Shown: positions 1 through 8,500 of the stretch, piece by piece | Layout: every line of letters begins with the position of its first letter | Numbering within the stretch: the stretch's first letter is position 1 | Source: Phycisphaerae bacterium | Lineage (GTDB): Bacteria; Planctomycetota; Phycisphaerae; UBA1845; Fen-1342 | Assembly: GCA_028277645.1 (NCBI GenBank) | Contig: JANQFV010000068.1 | Coordinates: 1-55,062 of the forward strand | Reading direction: 5' to 3' | Length of the DNA: 55,062 nt | Position numbers and translations under genes: made by a program | Notes under the pieces: generated by a model | The model's input: the letters and a program-made list of their open reading frames with translations, nothing else | Told to the model about the DNA's origin: nothing | Databases searched by the model: none

Positions 1-240
1 CCTTGTCGAAACCTGTCAGCAGATCACGTCGCACGTTCTCCGCGACATTCGACTTGCCGGTTTCGATCTCGATGGCGAGGCGTCGTCCATCGCGTGTGGC
101 GAGCACATCAACTGTCCCGTCGTTGCGCGGAGCTTCGAGTTGCACATGCCAGCCCTGGGCAGCGAACTTGCGGGCGTAGAAATGCTTCCAGTATTCGTGG
201 GCGAGTGAACCATGGGGCTTGCAAGTTCCATTCAGGCCGA
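1..240 (-). pseudogene. C-terminal fragment of a protein with a PD-(D/E)XK-like nuclease domain, cut by the window edge
   Basis: The minus strand is open to the left edge and reads LAHEYWKHFYARKFAAQGW, later DVLATRDGRRLAIEIETGKS and NVRRDLLTGFDK. The D-x(10)-E-x-E-x-GKS pattern resembles the restriction-endonuclease-like domain found at the C-terminus of some planctomycete HerA/VirB4-type ATPases; that assignment rests on remembered family sequences and is tentative. The frame stays open rightward to about 440, but protein-like similarity appears to stop near 240, where the plus strand begins to read as an integrase tail. No convincing start codon or ribosome binding site was found (an ATG at 362 is possible). 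It is best read as a gene fragment at a recombination junction. The stop codon lies outside the window. Confidence 0.45.
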
Positions 241-255
241 GTGCTGCCAGGGCGT

Positions 256-561
256 TTGGACCTCTATTACCACCTGCACGACGAGGACAGCCGGCAGGCG
301 ATGGCCGCCTTGGCGGCCCCGCCGAGTGATACTGGAGATTCACTAGGGGCAAATGAGGGCATTTTGAGGGCAGCGGATGAGTCGAAGTTTGAGGTGCTCG
401 CCCAAACTCCTGAATTCCATGAGCTTATAAACACGCTCGATGACGAATTGAAAGAATCGGAGAGGGCGGGATTCGAACCCGCGGTAGAGTCTTTACAACC
501 CTACGACGGTTTAGCAAACCGTTGCCTTCAGCCGCTCGGCCACCTCTCCAAGGCGTTTTGA
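256..561 (+). pseudogene. 3' remnant of a tyrosine integrase gene running into tRNA-Ser
   Basis: The plus-strand frame reads LDLYYHLHDEDSRQAMAALA and then a polar tail containing TPEFHELINTLDDELKESERAGFEPAV. The first segment looks like the region around and after the catalytic tyrosine of planctomycete tyrosine recombinases (YxHL.DED....M..L). The tail runs antisense through the 3' half of tRNA-Ser, as is common for integrases that insert at tRNA 3' ends (the GFEPA string is the antisense T-arm). Everything upstream of about residue 55 of this frame, including the HxxR box, is missing. This looks like the last part of an older, degraded integrase distinct from the intact one at 642. The similarity is read by eye. 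Confidence 0.4.
458..549 (-). tRNA. tRNA-Ser (anticodon GCT)
   Basis: On the minus strand the acceptor arm GGAGAGG (549-543) pairs with CCTCTCC (465-459), and the T-arm carries GGTTCGAATCC. The anticodon loop carries GCT (complement of 513-515). A long variable arm, typical of serine tRNAs, brings the length to about 92 nt. CCA is not encoded. tRNA-Ser genes are frequent integration targets, and one intact and one decayed integrase lie on its two sides. Confidence 0.93.
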
Positions 562-641
562 CAGAAACGTTGACAGGAACGAATCAGCCGAATACCATTA
601 CGTCGTCAGTACGATGAAACGGCTCTTCGAAGTAGGTCAAC

Positions 642-2186
642 ATGGCACGCCCTAGGAAATACGCACAAATCGACGGTCGCACTATCGACGGCGTCAGCTT
701 TCACAAAGCGACGAACCGCTACTACATCTACGACCGCAACGGCAAGCAAGTTTACTTTCGAAGCTGGCGGGAGGCAAGCGACGCCTACCAGTTACAGAAC
801 GGCAACGCCCTGACGCTGGCCAAGCAACGTGCGGCCTACGCCGTCCGGCACGCCGCCCTGCAACAGCCGGAGACCCTCGAGAAGATCATCGCGATGTTCG
901 CCGGCGACCCAGACGCCGCGATGAAGTGCCTAGAGAGCTGCGCCCCGGAACAGCGTTTTGCTGCCCCCAACGCAGCTTCAGACGACACGGGCGTAACCGC
1001 GGACGCTTTCGCCGACACCCTGGGAGTCCCCGAGTTTGCTGTCGTCGATGTAAGCGAAGCGGCGCCTTCGAGTGCATCCTCGGCCTCCCCAGTGCCCGCG
1101 ACGAGCAATCCCCGTTTGACGGAGGTGGGCGAGCGCTGGCTACAGCACAAAATGAACGAACAGGGCATCTCGTATGTCGATCCGGACGCTCGTAAGGCTC
1201 TGCGAGACGCTGGCAAACGCAGCCCACTAACGAGCCACATGCGGGATACGATGGCGCGTTGGCAGCACTTCATCGATTGCGCAGGCGACGTACGTGTCTC
1301 CGAGCTCAACGCTGAACACTTCCGGAAGTTCGCGACGTGGGCGGACAAGGAAGCGGTTCGAAAAGCCTCAACCCGCTGGCACGGACAGCAGTTCGCAGCC
1401 GTCAAGAACATCTTCAACTACGGGCTGCGGCAATTCCCCGACTGGGCCTGGCCACCCGGGATCAGCGAGCGGCTGCGGTCATATACCGCCAAGCCCTACG
1501 TTCCCAGGGACGACAACACCGAACCCATGCCAAGCGGCGTATTTCACAGCCTGCTCGCCCAGTGCGACGCGTGGGCCCAGACGGACGTCGAGCAGTTCGA
1601 TCGCACTACGCAGTCTGGACGGGCGAAACGCCTACAGGCTCTACGTAAGCAGCGTGATGGCCGGCAGATGCGTGTCGTTCTGGAGCTCACCATCAACTGC
1701 GGGCTCAACGCCGTGGACTGCGAACGGATCACGTGGTCCAACCTGAAGCTGACCGGCGATTTGCCGCACATGGACTTCCCGCGTCGCAAGACGGAGCATT
1801 CGGTGGGTCGAGCAACACCCCGTAAGACCCCCCTGCTGCCCCCGGTGATCAAATCACTTCGTGCGTGGCAGAAGATGGAGTCGCACGCAGATAAGCTCGT
1901 GTTCCACTCCGCCCAGGGGACGCCGCTCGCCAAAGATCAGATCAGTCGAACCGTGACGCGGTTGTTGAAGGATGCTGGGTTGGAACAGCGGTTCACGTAC
2001 AAGCACCTGCGTAACGTCGGGAGCTCACTCGCGTCGGATCAGGGGCTACCCGAAGAGATGATCCAGTGCTTCCTGGGACACGTACCGCAGACGGTGTCCT
2101 CTCGGTACAAGGGATCCAAGAAGCCGTCGTACCTGAAGCCGCTCGTCGAACTGATCGACCAGCAGTACCTCAATGGCGCGGGCTAG
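642..2186 (+). CDS. Tyrosine recombinase (integrase)
   Basis: A 514-residue site-specific tyrosine recombinase that probably inserts and excises the surrounding element. Residues about 1-60 form an Arm-binding-like start with aromatic and basic content. Residues 170-280 look like the core-binding SAM-like domain. The catalytic part lies in 340-514, with HLRNV near 454, LGHVPQTVSSRY with the GH pair near 478 and the candidate nucleophile Y near 488. The usual box I arginine (TGLRxxEL) is replaced in the aligned segment TINCGLNAVDCERITW, where GLN stands in place of GLR, so either another residue serves or the alignment is shifted. It starts 93 bp from tRNA-Ser, on the 5' side of the tRNA, which is the less usual side for a tRNA integrase. 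It is transcribed away from the tRNA, toward the element genes. Confidence 0.88.
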   Translation: MARPRKYAQIDGRTIDGVSFHKATNRYYIYDRNGKQVYFRSWREASDAYQLQNGNALTLAKQRAAYAVRHAALQQPETLEKIIAMFAGDPDAAMKCLESCAPEQRFAAPNAASDDTGVTADAFADTLGVPEFAVVDVSEAAPSSASSASPVPATSNPRLTEVGERWLQHKMNEQGISYVDPDARKALRDAGKRSPLTSHMRDTMARWQHFIDCAGDVRVSELNAEHFRKFATWADKEAVRKASTRWHGQQFAAVKNIFNYGLRQFPDWAWPPGISERLRSYTAKPYVPRDDNTEPMPSGVFHSLLAQCDAWAQTDVEQFDRTTQSGRAKRLQALRKQRDGRQMRVVLELTINCGLNAVDCERITWSNLKLTGDLPHMDFPRRKTEHSVGRATPRKTPLLPPVIKSLRAWQKMESHADKLVFHSAQGTPLAKDQISRTVTRLLKDAGLEQRFTYKHLRNVGSSLASDQGLPEEMIQCFLGHVPQTVSSRYKGSKKPSYLKPLVELIDQQYLNGAG

Positions 2187-2342
2187 CAGCGGTTCTGCGC
2201 CGCTACGCAGCGCTGTGAAGGTTCGTTGCAGTGCGGCAAGCCGTCTCATTCGCCCCGCTCTAAGTCACCTCATGGCCCAATTGACTCAGTCGGCCAACAC
2301 GACACACGGAGCTGTTGACGCGCAGAAGTAATCGGCGCATTA

Positions 2343-2375
2343 GTGCTTACGCAGCAACGGTAGCCTGTGCTTACG
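2343..2375 (+). promoter_or_regulatory. Direct repeats ahead of the HTH-like gene (possible operator)
   Basis: The 9-mer GTGCTTACG occurs at 2343-2351 and again at 2367-2375, 24 bp apart, ending 10 bp before the ATG at 2386. Two same-face half-sites directly before a gene that ends in a helix-turn-helix suggest autoregulation. There is no experimental or comparative support. Confidence 0.3.
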
Positions 2376-2385
2376 GGAATCGGCT

Positions 2386-3369
2386 ATGGCTGACGCGCAA
2401 ACGCTAGCGTGGGACACTGAGAGCGCATGGGCGTTCCTCATCGCGTTGCAGCGACCGGGATGCCTCGGACCTCTGTGGCGGTCAATTGATCACGGCACGT
2501 TTGATCCACAGGCGCCGCCGAAACCCGGTGACCGTCTATGGGCCGCCGTTCGGCAGTACTGCGACCACGACCCACCAAGTTGCTTCGAAGCGTACAGGTC
2601 GGAACTCGAACAGCTCGTAGCTGCCCTGCAGAAGATCAGCCTCATTGGATACAAGAGCGGCGCTGCCACGCCATCCAAGGGGGCGTCTGAGATCTACGGA
2701 GAGCGCGAGAAAGAGCAGTACATGAAGTTGGAGGAGGCGCTTTCTGCGTACGCTCGCCAATGCGTCCTCTTGGGCGAGGCACTGCTTGACGCCATTGCGT
2801 ATGAAGAGGGGGACGAAATCTACCGGGCGCGTACACTCGTTGATGTTGCCGCTCACGCTGACGTGCCGGAGTCCTGGCTCGTCAACGTGCGTGACCAAGT
2901 CAGGCTTGTCGAGACTGCTCCGGAGGGCGTTGATAAGTTCAACAAAAAGAATGACCTACGTGATTACATCGCGAACTTCGGCTTTCACCTGCTGCAGGCC
3001 GTGCAAGAGGTTGGCACGCACCAACAGAACGAGAGCACGCGATCCGCGCAGCCTCCTAGGCGTCATAAACGTAGAAAGTCGAAGCAGGATGAGCTGAAAG
3101 ACAAGGCGTGGGTGCTGCGGGCCGTGATGTGGCGATACGCGGACGATCTACAACTAGGTAAGCTCTCAATCGATTGCATTCTGGACAGAGTGGGCGTGCA
3201 TAAGTCGACGTTCTACAACAAGAAGCATTCGGCCTTTGCCGAGTGCTATAGCGATTGGGAAGGGCATCTGGAACACCGTGCGATCGCCCGTGAAGTAGCT
3301 AAACAACAACGACTTGAGACAGACCCACGTCGCCAGAAAGGGCGCAAATCGGACGACGATTTAGACTGA
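2386..3369 (+). CDS. Unknown protein with a C-terminal helix-turn-helix-like segment
   Basis: A 327-residue protein I do not recognise. The N-terminal 210 residues are acidic to neutral and probably helical. A strongly basic linker (PRRHKRRKSKQDELKDK, about 225-241) leads to a segment near 262-290 (LSIDCILDRVGVHKSTFYNK) that reads like a TetR- or recombinase-style helix-turn-helix. The end is rich in K, R and D. It is the first gene after the integrase and has a pair of direct repeats just upstream, so an element regulator or excision factor is plausible. That role is inference. Confidence 0.6.
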   Translation: MADAQTLAWDTESAWAFLIALQRPGCLGPLWRSIDHGTFDPQAPPKPGDRLWAAVRQYCDHDPPSCFEAYRSELEQLVAALQKISLIGYKSGAATPSKGASEIYGEREKEQYMKLEEALSAYARQCVLLGEALLDAIAYEEGDEIYRARTLVDVAAHADVPESWLVNVRDQVRLVETAPEGVDKFNKKNDLRDYIANFGFHLLQAVQEVGTHQQNESTRSAQPPRRHKRRKSKQDELKDKAWVLRAVMWRYADDLQLGKLSIDCILDRVGVHKSTFYNKKHSAFAECYSDWEGHLEHRAIAREVAKQQRLETDPRRQKGRKSDDDLD

Positions 3370-3596
3370 CTGAGAATTTTCTGTAACTTCACTCCCGCAA
3401 GCGGTTTACCGGCACTCTCCAGGCCGATTCTACCGCAAATCTGAACTGAACCTCCCCCTTCAAATGGGCATAGCGCCGTCCCACGGCACACGTTTCGAGG
3501 CCCGTTGCCTCACAGATTCGGTGGGTTGGCCCGTGTCCGTTGTGCGGTCGGAACGTCCGCCGCACGAGGTTTGGGCTCCAAAATCGGAGGTTCGAG

Positions 3597-4604
3597 ATGT
3601 TCCAGAAGAAAAAGGATCTACTTGTAGCGGGCCCGCTCGTCGGGCAGGACAAACCGATGGGCGTGGACCACGGCAACGGCAGGCCGTCGCGACGCGAACT
3701 GACGCCGCAAATGGTGCTGGCGCGAGCCGTCACCACGACCGTCCGGGTCAGCGACATTGACTTTGACGACACGTTGTACGTGACACGTCACAGCGGCGAC
3801 GGCACCCCTGATGTCGAGTTCGACATCGAGGACGGTGTCGTTACGTTCAGCACCGCCGTTGACCCGGTCGTCATGCAGAGACTGAATGGGAGCAACTCCC
3901 ACCGGATCGTAGCGGGGTGGACGCGGCTAACCGCACTGCGTTCAAACGCGAGCGTCAGCGAGGTCAAGTGCGCCGTGCTCGTCGACCCTGCGGACGAGGA
4001 AGCTCAGGTGTACGCCAGCCGCGCCAACCTCGGTCACGGCAGGATACTGACCACCGCGGAGAGACGAACGTGCTTCAAGCGAGAACTCGCTGCGATCGAA
4101 GCCGGAGGATTCGCGTGTCCGAATGTTAGTGCCTTAGCGCGGGCGTACGGAGTTTCGCGAAACACGATCAAAACGTGGAAGCACGGCGAGCAACCTGAGC
4201 AGAAGCCAGCGGCATCTGCGAATGTTGCGTCCGCCCAATCCCTCGACGCCGAATCGCTGGCTGATCAGCCCGCGTCGAAACAGGCAGAAGCGTCGCCGGC
4301 TAATCAAGAGTCAGCATCACTGACACCGCTGCCGGCCAATTGCGAGCCAGATATCGACGCTCAGCCAGCCGCACTTACAGCCGCACCAAAATCGCTAACC
4401 CCAACGCCTTCGGTGACCGTACCGACGCCGTCAATGAGCGACGAACGCGTGCTCGCGGAGTGCGAGGCGGCCGTGCAGATCGTCGTCGACCAATTCACGG
4501 ATCAGCCGATACCCGACGACGCGGTGACGCGAATTCGCGCCATGCATGACCAGCTCGACGTGTTGTTGCAGAGCGCTATGCGACGAGCGGAGGTGGCGGC
4601 ATGA
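3597..4604 (+). CDS. ParB-like DNA-binding protein
   Basis: The ATG at 3597 is chosen because GGAGG lies 6-10 bp upstream (3586-3590). The 335-residue product contains RIVAGWTRLTALR, the ParB/Srx 'GerR..A' signature, then a conserved helical stretch (EEAQVYASRANLGHGRILT) and a helix-turn-helix (NVSALARAYGVSRNTIKTWK, about 175-195). After about 205 comes a low-complexity A/P/S-rich linker and a short helical C-terminus. Known ParB proteins bind palindromic parS sites and act with ParA in partition; others act as element regulators. No ParA is visible in the window. A palindrome found three times nearby (9515, 37605, 53540) is a candidate target, by inference only. The stop overlaps the next start (ATGA), so the two genes are probably cotranslated. 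Confidence 0.7.
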   Translation: MFQKKKDLLVAGPLVGQDKPMGVDHGNGRPSRRELTPQMVLARAVTTTVRVSDIDFDDTLYVTRHSGDGTPDVEFDIEDGVVTFSTAVDPVVMQRLNGSNSHRIVAGWTRLTALRSNASVSEVKCAVLVDPADEEAQVYASRANLGHGRILTTAERRTCFKRELAAIEAGGFACPNVSALARAYGVSRNTIKTWKHGEQPEQKPAASANVASAQSLDAESLADQPASKQAEASPANQESASLTPLPANCEPDIDAQPAALTAAPKSLTPTPSVTVPTPSMSDERVLAECEAAVQIVVDQFTDQPIPDDAVTRIRAMHDQLDVLLQSAMRRAEVAA

Positions 4605-5446
4605 AAACAACAACATCGAACTTGGTGACGTACTTGATGCGCGTCGACGCTCGATCGCCGCAGCTTCGTGTGTCGAAGATGCTGAGTGTCGCATCGAAGC
4701 TTGGCGACCCAAAGCAAGTAAAGGCGTTCAACCTGCCGCTCGAGAGCACTTGTTGTTCCGACGATCCCAGCGACACGATAGCGAGCAGCGTCTGCCGGGC
4801 CCGGTGCTATTACGCCAAGATGGTCGAGGGACGCGACACGGTTGCCGAGCGGGCAAGACTGAATTTCCAGCTTGCGCAGCGGACGGACTTCCAGCTGCTG
4901 TTGGCAGGCGCCATCATCAAGGCGGGCGTGCAACTGATCCGGCTGCAGGATTTCGGTGATTTCTACGGCGCGGAGTACGTGAAGAAGATCGCCGGAGTTG
5001 CTAAGACCTGCAGCGACGTGAGGTTCCTAGCCTACACGCGAGCGTGGCGACGTTCGGAGCTCGTCGAGGCGCTCAAGAAGTTCGCCGCACTTCCGAACGT
5101 CAACCTGTTGCTAAGCGCTGACAGCGAAACGGGCATCCCACCTCCCATTCCCAACACGAAGGTCGCCTGGCTGGCAGACCACGACGGAGCCGAGCCTCCA
5201 GTGCCGGTTCATGTTGTCTTTCGGGCGTCACACGAAAAGACGCCCGATGGATATCGAACACCGTGTACGAAGCTCAACGGATCCACGGTCTGCCTCCACG
5301 AAGACGGCAGGTACTCGGCGACCAAGAAGACGCGTAACAGCAGCGGCCGCGAACGAAAAGCCAAGATCGGCCCGCCAGACTGCGTCACTTGCGGGTTCTG
5401 CATGTTCAAAACCGGAGCCGCCACTCGCCCGAGAGCGATGGCATGA
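4601..5446 (+). CDS. GP88-like protein of phage/mobile-element type
   Basis: A 281-residue protein that starts in an ATGA overlap with the ParB-like gene, with GGAGG before the ATG. Cysteine-containing motifs are visible at STCCSD, VCRARCYYAK and, near the end, the cluster CVTCGFCMF. The middle reads LIRLQDFGDFYGAEYVKKIAGV and FLAYTRAWR. This layout (an N-terminal C..C.YYA segment followed by a DFGDF and 'YTR' core) matches my memory of the 'gene product 88' family of actinophages and plasmids, whose biochemical role is not established. The cysteines could hold a metal or an Fe-S cluster. Confidence 0.55.
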   Translation: MKTTTSNLVTYLMRVDARSPQLRVSKMLSVASKLGDPKQVKAFNLPLESTCCSDDPSDTIASSVCRARCYYAKMVEGRDTVAERARLNFQLAQRTDFQLLLAGAIIKAGVQLIRLQDFGDFYGAEYVKKIAGVAKTCSDVRFLAYTRAWRRSELVEALKKFAALPNVNLLLSADSETGIPPPIPNTKVAWLADHDGAEPPVPVHVVFRASHEKTPDGYRTPCTKLNGSTVCLHEDGRYSATKKTRNSSGRERKAKIGPPDCVTCGFCMFKTGAATRPRAMA

Positions 5447-5482
5447 GTAACGGACGTAATCGAAAAGAACCGAACCTAACCA

Positions 5483-5503
5483 AACTGGTGAACCCGACCA
5501 GTT
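5483..5503 (+). promoter_or_regulatory. Inverted repeat between the GP88-like gene and the winged-helix gene
   Basis: AACTGGT (5483-5489) and ACCAGTT (5497-5503) form a perfect 7-bp stem with a 7-nt loop. No U-run follows, so it is an unlikely intrinsic terminator. It could be an operator or an RNA hairpin in the leader of the gene that starts at 5606. Confidence 0.3.
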
Positions 5504-5605
5504 GAACTCGAGTGCTGGCGGAGGCGCAACCCGTGAACAGCTTTTCTCATCCTTACCCGAGCTGTTCCGGTGCGCCTCGCCGCTGGCTCTCACAAGGACG
5601 AAGAT

Positions 5606-6265
5606 ATGCCAAAGAAGAAGACCTGGACGCTGCCGCGCGTCCTTAAGAAGCAGCCCTCTGCAGCAGCGGTGTGGCTGGCGTTATACGAAATGAAGCTGCA
5701 GCGAGGCAGCTCGCTCGTTACGCCAACGCGCGCCATGTTGGCTGCGCAAGCCAACCTGTGCGAGAAGACTATCTCCAAATGCTTGACCGCGCTAGACAAG
5801 GCCGGTTGGGCCACGGTCGGTCGCGACAAACGCAAGAACCCCGACGGAAATTGGGTGACGCTGCTGCGAATTGTCGTTCACGACCCGTTTCCAACGAGCA
5901 GCGGAAGCTCGTCATCAGCAGCCGCAAAGCCGAAGAATTCCAAGGGTAACGGTAAGGGCCATTCTGTTACCCCTATGAGCAGCAGTGCCGTAGCGGGCGT
6001 TGAGTTCCCCCATAGTAAGGGGCATCAAATGGGTCATGACTCTCCTTCGGAGAGAGGCGGGCCCGATTCGGCCACGCTATCGCTCGCCGATCGGTCCCGC
6101 GCAGAGCAGCGGTCGATGGGAGATGATGAAGATGAGAATGTCAATCTCGTCATCCCCGCTGCCAACAGCAGCTCTGCGTCATCTCAACCCGTTCCCCCTG
6201 ACCTGCAGGCCATTATCGACATGATGGGCTCGGAAGACGCCGAAGATGGAGGAGAAGCAGCATGA
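5606..6265 (+). CDS. Winged-helix replication/regulatory protein
   Basis: The ATG at 5606 follows AAGGACG. The 219-residue product has an N-terminal winged helix: a helix near AAAVWLALYEM, the turn SLVTPTRAMLAAQANLCEKTISKCLTALDKAGW and a wing at VGRDKRKNPDGNWVTLLRIV. This is the 'helix_turn_helix_36' type often found in plasmid and phage replication initiators or regulators. The C-terminal half is Ser/Gly/Asp-rich and probably disordered. Its stop overlaps the primase-helicase start in ATGA, so translation is likely coupled and a role in replication initiation is reasonable. Confidence 0.65.
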   Translation: MPKKKTWTLPRVLKKQPSAAAVWLALYEMKLQRGSSLVTPTRAMLAAQANLCEKTISKCLTALDKAGWATVGRDKRKNPDGNWVTLLRIVVHDPFPTSSGSSSSAAAKPKNSKGNGKGHSVTPMSSSAVAGVEFPHSKGHQMGHDSPSERGGPDSATLSLADRSRAEQRSMGDDEDENVNLVIPAANSSSASSQPVPPDLQAIIDMMGSEDAEDGGEAA

Positions 6266-8373
6266 TTTCCCACCATACGCAATCAATAGACGAAGATACT
6301 CGCAAATCCCTCAAGACGGACCGCCGCTATCTGGAGGCCGCCCTGCGTGAAGCAGCCCGCCTCCTCAACCGCAGCGTAGCGCTCACAGGCGACGCGTGCC
6401 GCTGTCCATTTCACGACGACAAGAAGCCCTCTGGCAGCCTGCACACGGACAACACCGGCCGTGACTGGCTCTACACGTGCCACGTCTGCCAAGGTGGCAA
6501 CAGTGGCTGGAACAGCACAAGTGGCAACGGCAACGGCAACGTCAGCAGCGGCGACGCCATGGCTGTTTTGATGGAAGCCACCGAGCAGGCTGGCAAGCCG
6601 CTCAACTTCCAGGCTGCCTGCCAGTGGCTGTTGAACAACGGTCAGAATGGTCAGCAAGCTCCCAGCCGGCCCATTGTCGCCGTACCACCGGTACCACCTC
6701 CACCGGTGGATCCTAATGCTGCTGCACGTGCAGCCAGAGATACCGCAGAGCGTGCTGATGCGGCTCACAACGACCTGCTCGGCGACAGCCGGCTGTTGGA
6801 TCAGTTGTGGGCCGAACGTGCCATTGATGCTGACACTGTGCGTGCATCTGGCATGGGCCACCGTTTCGATGACCGTGGCCGGGCCTGGTGGTGCTTCCCC
6901 ATCGACAATGGCCACGGACCGCCGCAAGCCATCAAGCAACACGCAGCCGATGGCCAGCAGCCGAAATGCAATTGGTATCCGCCAGGGGCAAAACACGGCA
7001 ACCCGCTGTTTCCGGTCATGACGCAACGTGACGGGCCAGTGTGGCTGTGCCCTGGTGAGCTTAAAGCCCTGGCTGTTGCCAGCTTGAAGCTGCCTGCTGT
7101 CGGCACGACGAGTGGCGAAAAGAACAAGCCTCTGCCTGCTGAAGCCATCAAACTACTGACAGGCCGCCAGGTGGCCATTGCCCCGGACAACGATGAAACA
7201 GGCAAGGACTGGGCTGCGACAGTGAACAAGCAGCTTGTCGACGCCGGTGTTGATGCCCGCATTGTTGATCTCGGCTTGACGACTGCAGGTAGCGATATCG
7301 GCGATTGGATTGTGGGTAAGCGGGTAAGAGGCCAGCTTCCCGCTTCCCAAGTTGCCCAGCAGCTACAACAGGCGTTTTCGAAGGCGACAGCGCCAACCAT
7401 GCCGACCACTGCTGCTCTGCCAGAACCGAAGCTTCTGCCCCCTCCGACAACGCAGCAGCCATCATCCTGCTCGTCACCGCCAGCTAATGGTCTGGCTGCC
7501 GGGATTCGGTCGCTGGGCTCGGTATGGACGGACATGAACACGTGGAAGCCCGTCAAACGTATCTCGACGGGCATTTCGGAGCTGGACAGGCTGCTCAACG
7601 GTGGCTTTGTCACGGGCCAGGTGCACTTGCTCAGCGGTCGGCCTGGTGCGGGCAAGACACAGCTGGCGACGCAGATTGCCGTCAATGCTGCCCTTGCTGG
7701 CCAACGTGTGGGCTTCCTCAGCCTCGAGATGGACAGGCATCAACTGGGCCGCCTGATGCTGTCACAACTGAGCGGCGTACCGCGGTCAATCATCGATGGT
7801 GGTTTGCGGAACTTCCATGCCAAGCACGTCAAGTCGAACGTGCAGCAGACTATGGCCGCTTACCACGCCCTGCCAATCGACATTGTCGACGGTCCCGCCG
7901 AGATCAACGGTGTATCACGCGAGATGTTGCGGGATCTCATTCGTGCAGGCCGCAAGACTTTTGGCTGGGACATCGTCATCGTCGACCACTTTGGTGAGAT
8001 TGCCCCGCTGTTGTCTGACAGATCACAGGATGGCTTGCGGATGGATCGCGAGAACATTGCTGCCCTGCGGCTGGCGGCCATCGAACACGGTGTCCCCGTC
8101 CTCGTCGTCATGCCGGTGCGCAAGATTGGCAGCGGCAAGAAGTCCAGCAGCGCCACTGCCGAGCTCGATGACGTGCTGGGCTCAACGAGCATTGGCTACG
8201 CCGCCGCGTCCTGCATGTCGGTGCACGGTGAGTTCAACGACGATGGCCCGTCGACGATGCGCGTCAAGCTGAACAAGCATCGCTTCGGTCCAAACTACCC
8301 CACGGCCATCGAGCTGGCCTGGTCCTCGCACTGCGGAAGGGTGTCTGACAAACCCAGCATCCAGGCAGCGTAA
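6262..8373 (+). CDS. Primase-helicase fusion (CHC2 zinc finger, TOPRIM, DnaB-like RecA domain)
   Basis: A 703-residue bifunctional replication protein. A CHC2-type zinc ribbon lies at about residues 46-76 (CRCPFHDD ... YTCHVCQGG). The primase TOPRIM part spans about 255-330, with the glutamate in PGELKAL and the acidic motif APDNDETG. The C-terminal RecA/DnaB-type helicase covers about 425-690, with Walker A GRPGAGKT (about 459-466) and Walker B DIVIVDHFG (about 570-578). T7 gp4 and plasmid primase-helicases share this order. It would synthesise primers and unwind DNA during element replication. It overlaps the winged-helix gene by 4 bp. No defect is seen in the motifs. Confidence 0.9.
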   Translation: MISHHTQSIDEDTRKSLKTDRRYLEAALREAARLLNRSVALTGDACRCPFHDDKKPSGSLHTDNTGRDWLYTCHVCQGGNSGWNSTSGNGNGNVSSGDAMAVLMEATEQAGKPLNFQAACQWLLNNGQNGQQAPSRPIVAVPPVPPPPVDPNAAARAARDTAERADAAHNDLLGDSRLLDQLWAERAIDADTVRASGMGHRFDDRGRAWWCFPIDNGHGPPQAIKQHAADGQQPKCNWYPPGAKHGNPLFPVMTQRDGPVWLCPGELKALAVASLKLPAVGTTSGEKNKPLPAEAIKLLTGRQVAIAPDNDETGKDWAATVNKQLVDAGVDARIVDLGLTTAGSDIGDWIVGKRVRGQLPASQVAQQLQQAFSKATAPTMPTTAALPEPKLLPPPTTQQPSSCSSPPANGLAAGIRSLGSVWTDMNTWKPVKRISTGISELDRLLNGGFVTGQVHLLSGRPGAGKTQLATQIAVNAALAGQRVGFLSLEMDRHQLGRLMLSQLSGVPRSIIDGGLRNFHAKHVKSNVQQTMAAYHALPIDIVDGPAEINGVSREMLRDLIRAGRKTFGWDIVIVDHFGEIAPLLSDRSQDGLRMDRENIAALRLAAIEHGVPVLVVMPVRKIGSGKKSSSATAELDDVLGSTSIGYAAASCMSVHGEFNDDGPSTMRVKLNKHRFGPNYPTAIELAWSSHCGRVSDKPSIQAA

Positions 8374-8500
8374 ACACCGTGATTCGAGCTTGTCGGGACG
8401 AATGGGGCGACGACTGCTGCCCGTGGCCCCTGTCCCGCAGCTCGAGTCTGCGTTGAACAAACAACCGCCCCGCAAAGCGTTATTTGCCAGGAGTTACGCT

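Noticed and set aside
620..640. 12-base match between spacer 12 (CGAAGTAGGTCA) and sequence before the integrase
   Set aside because: Matches of this length are expected by chance given 50 spacers and 55 kb on two strands; the rest does not match, so it is not a self-target.
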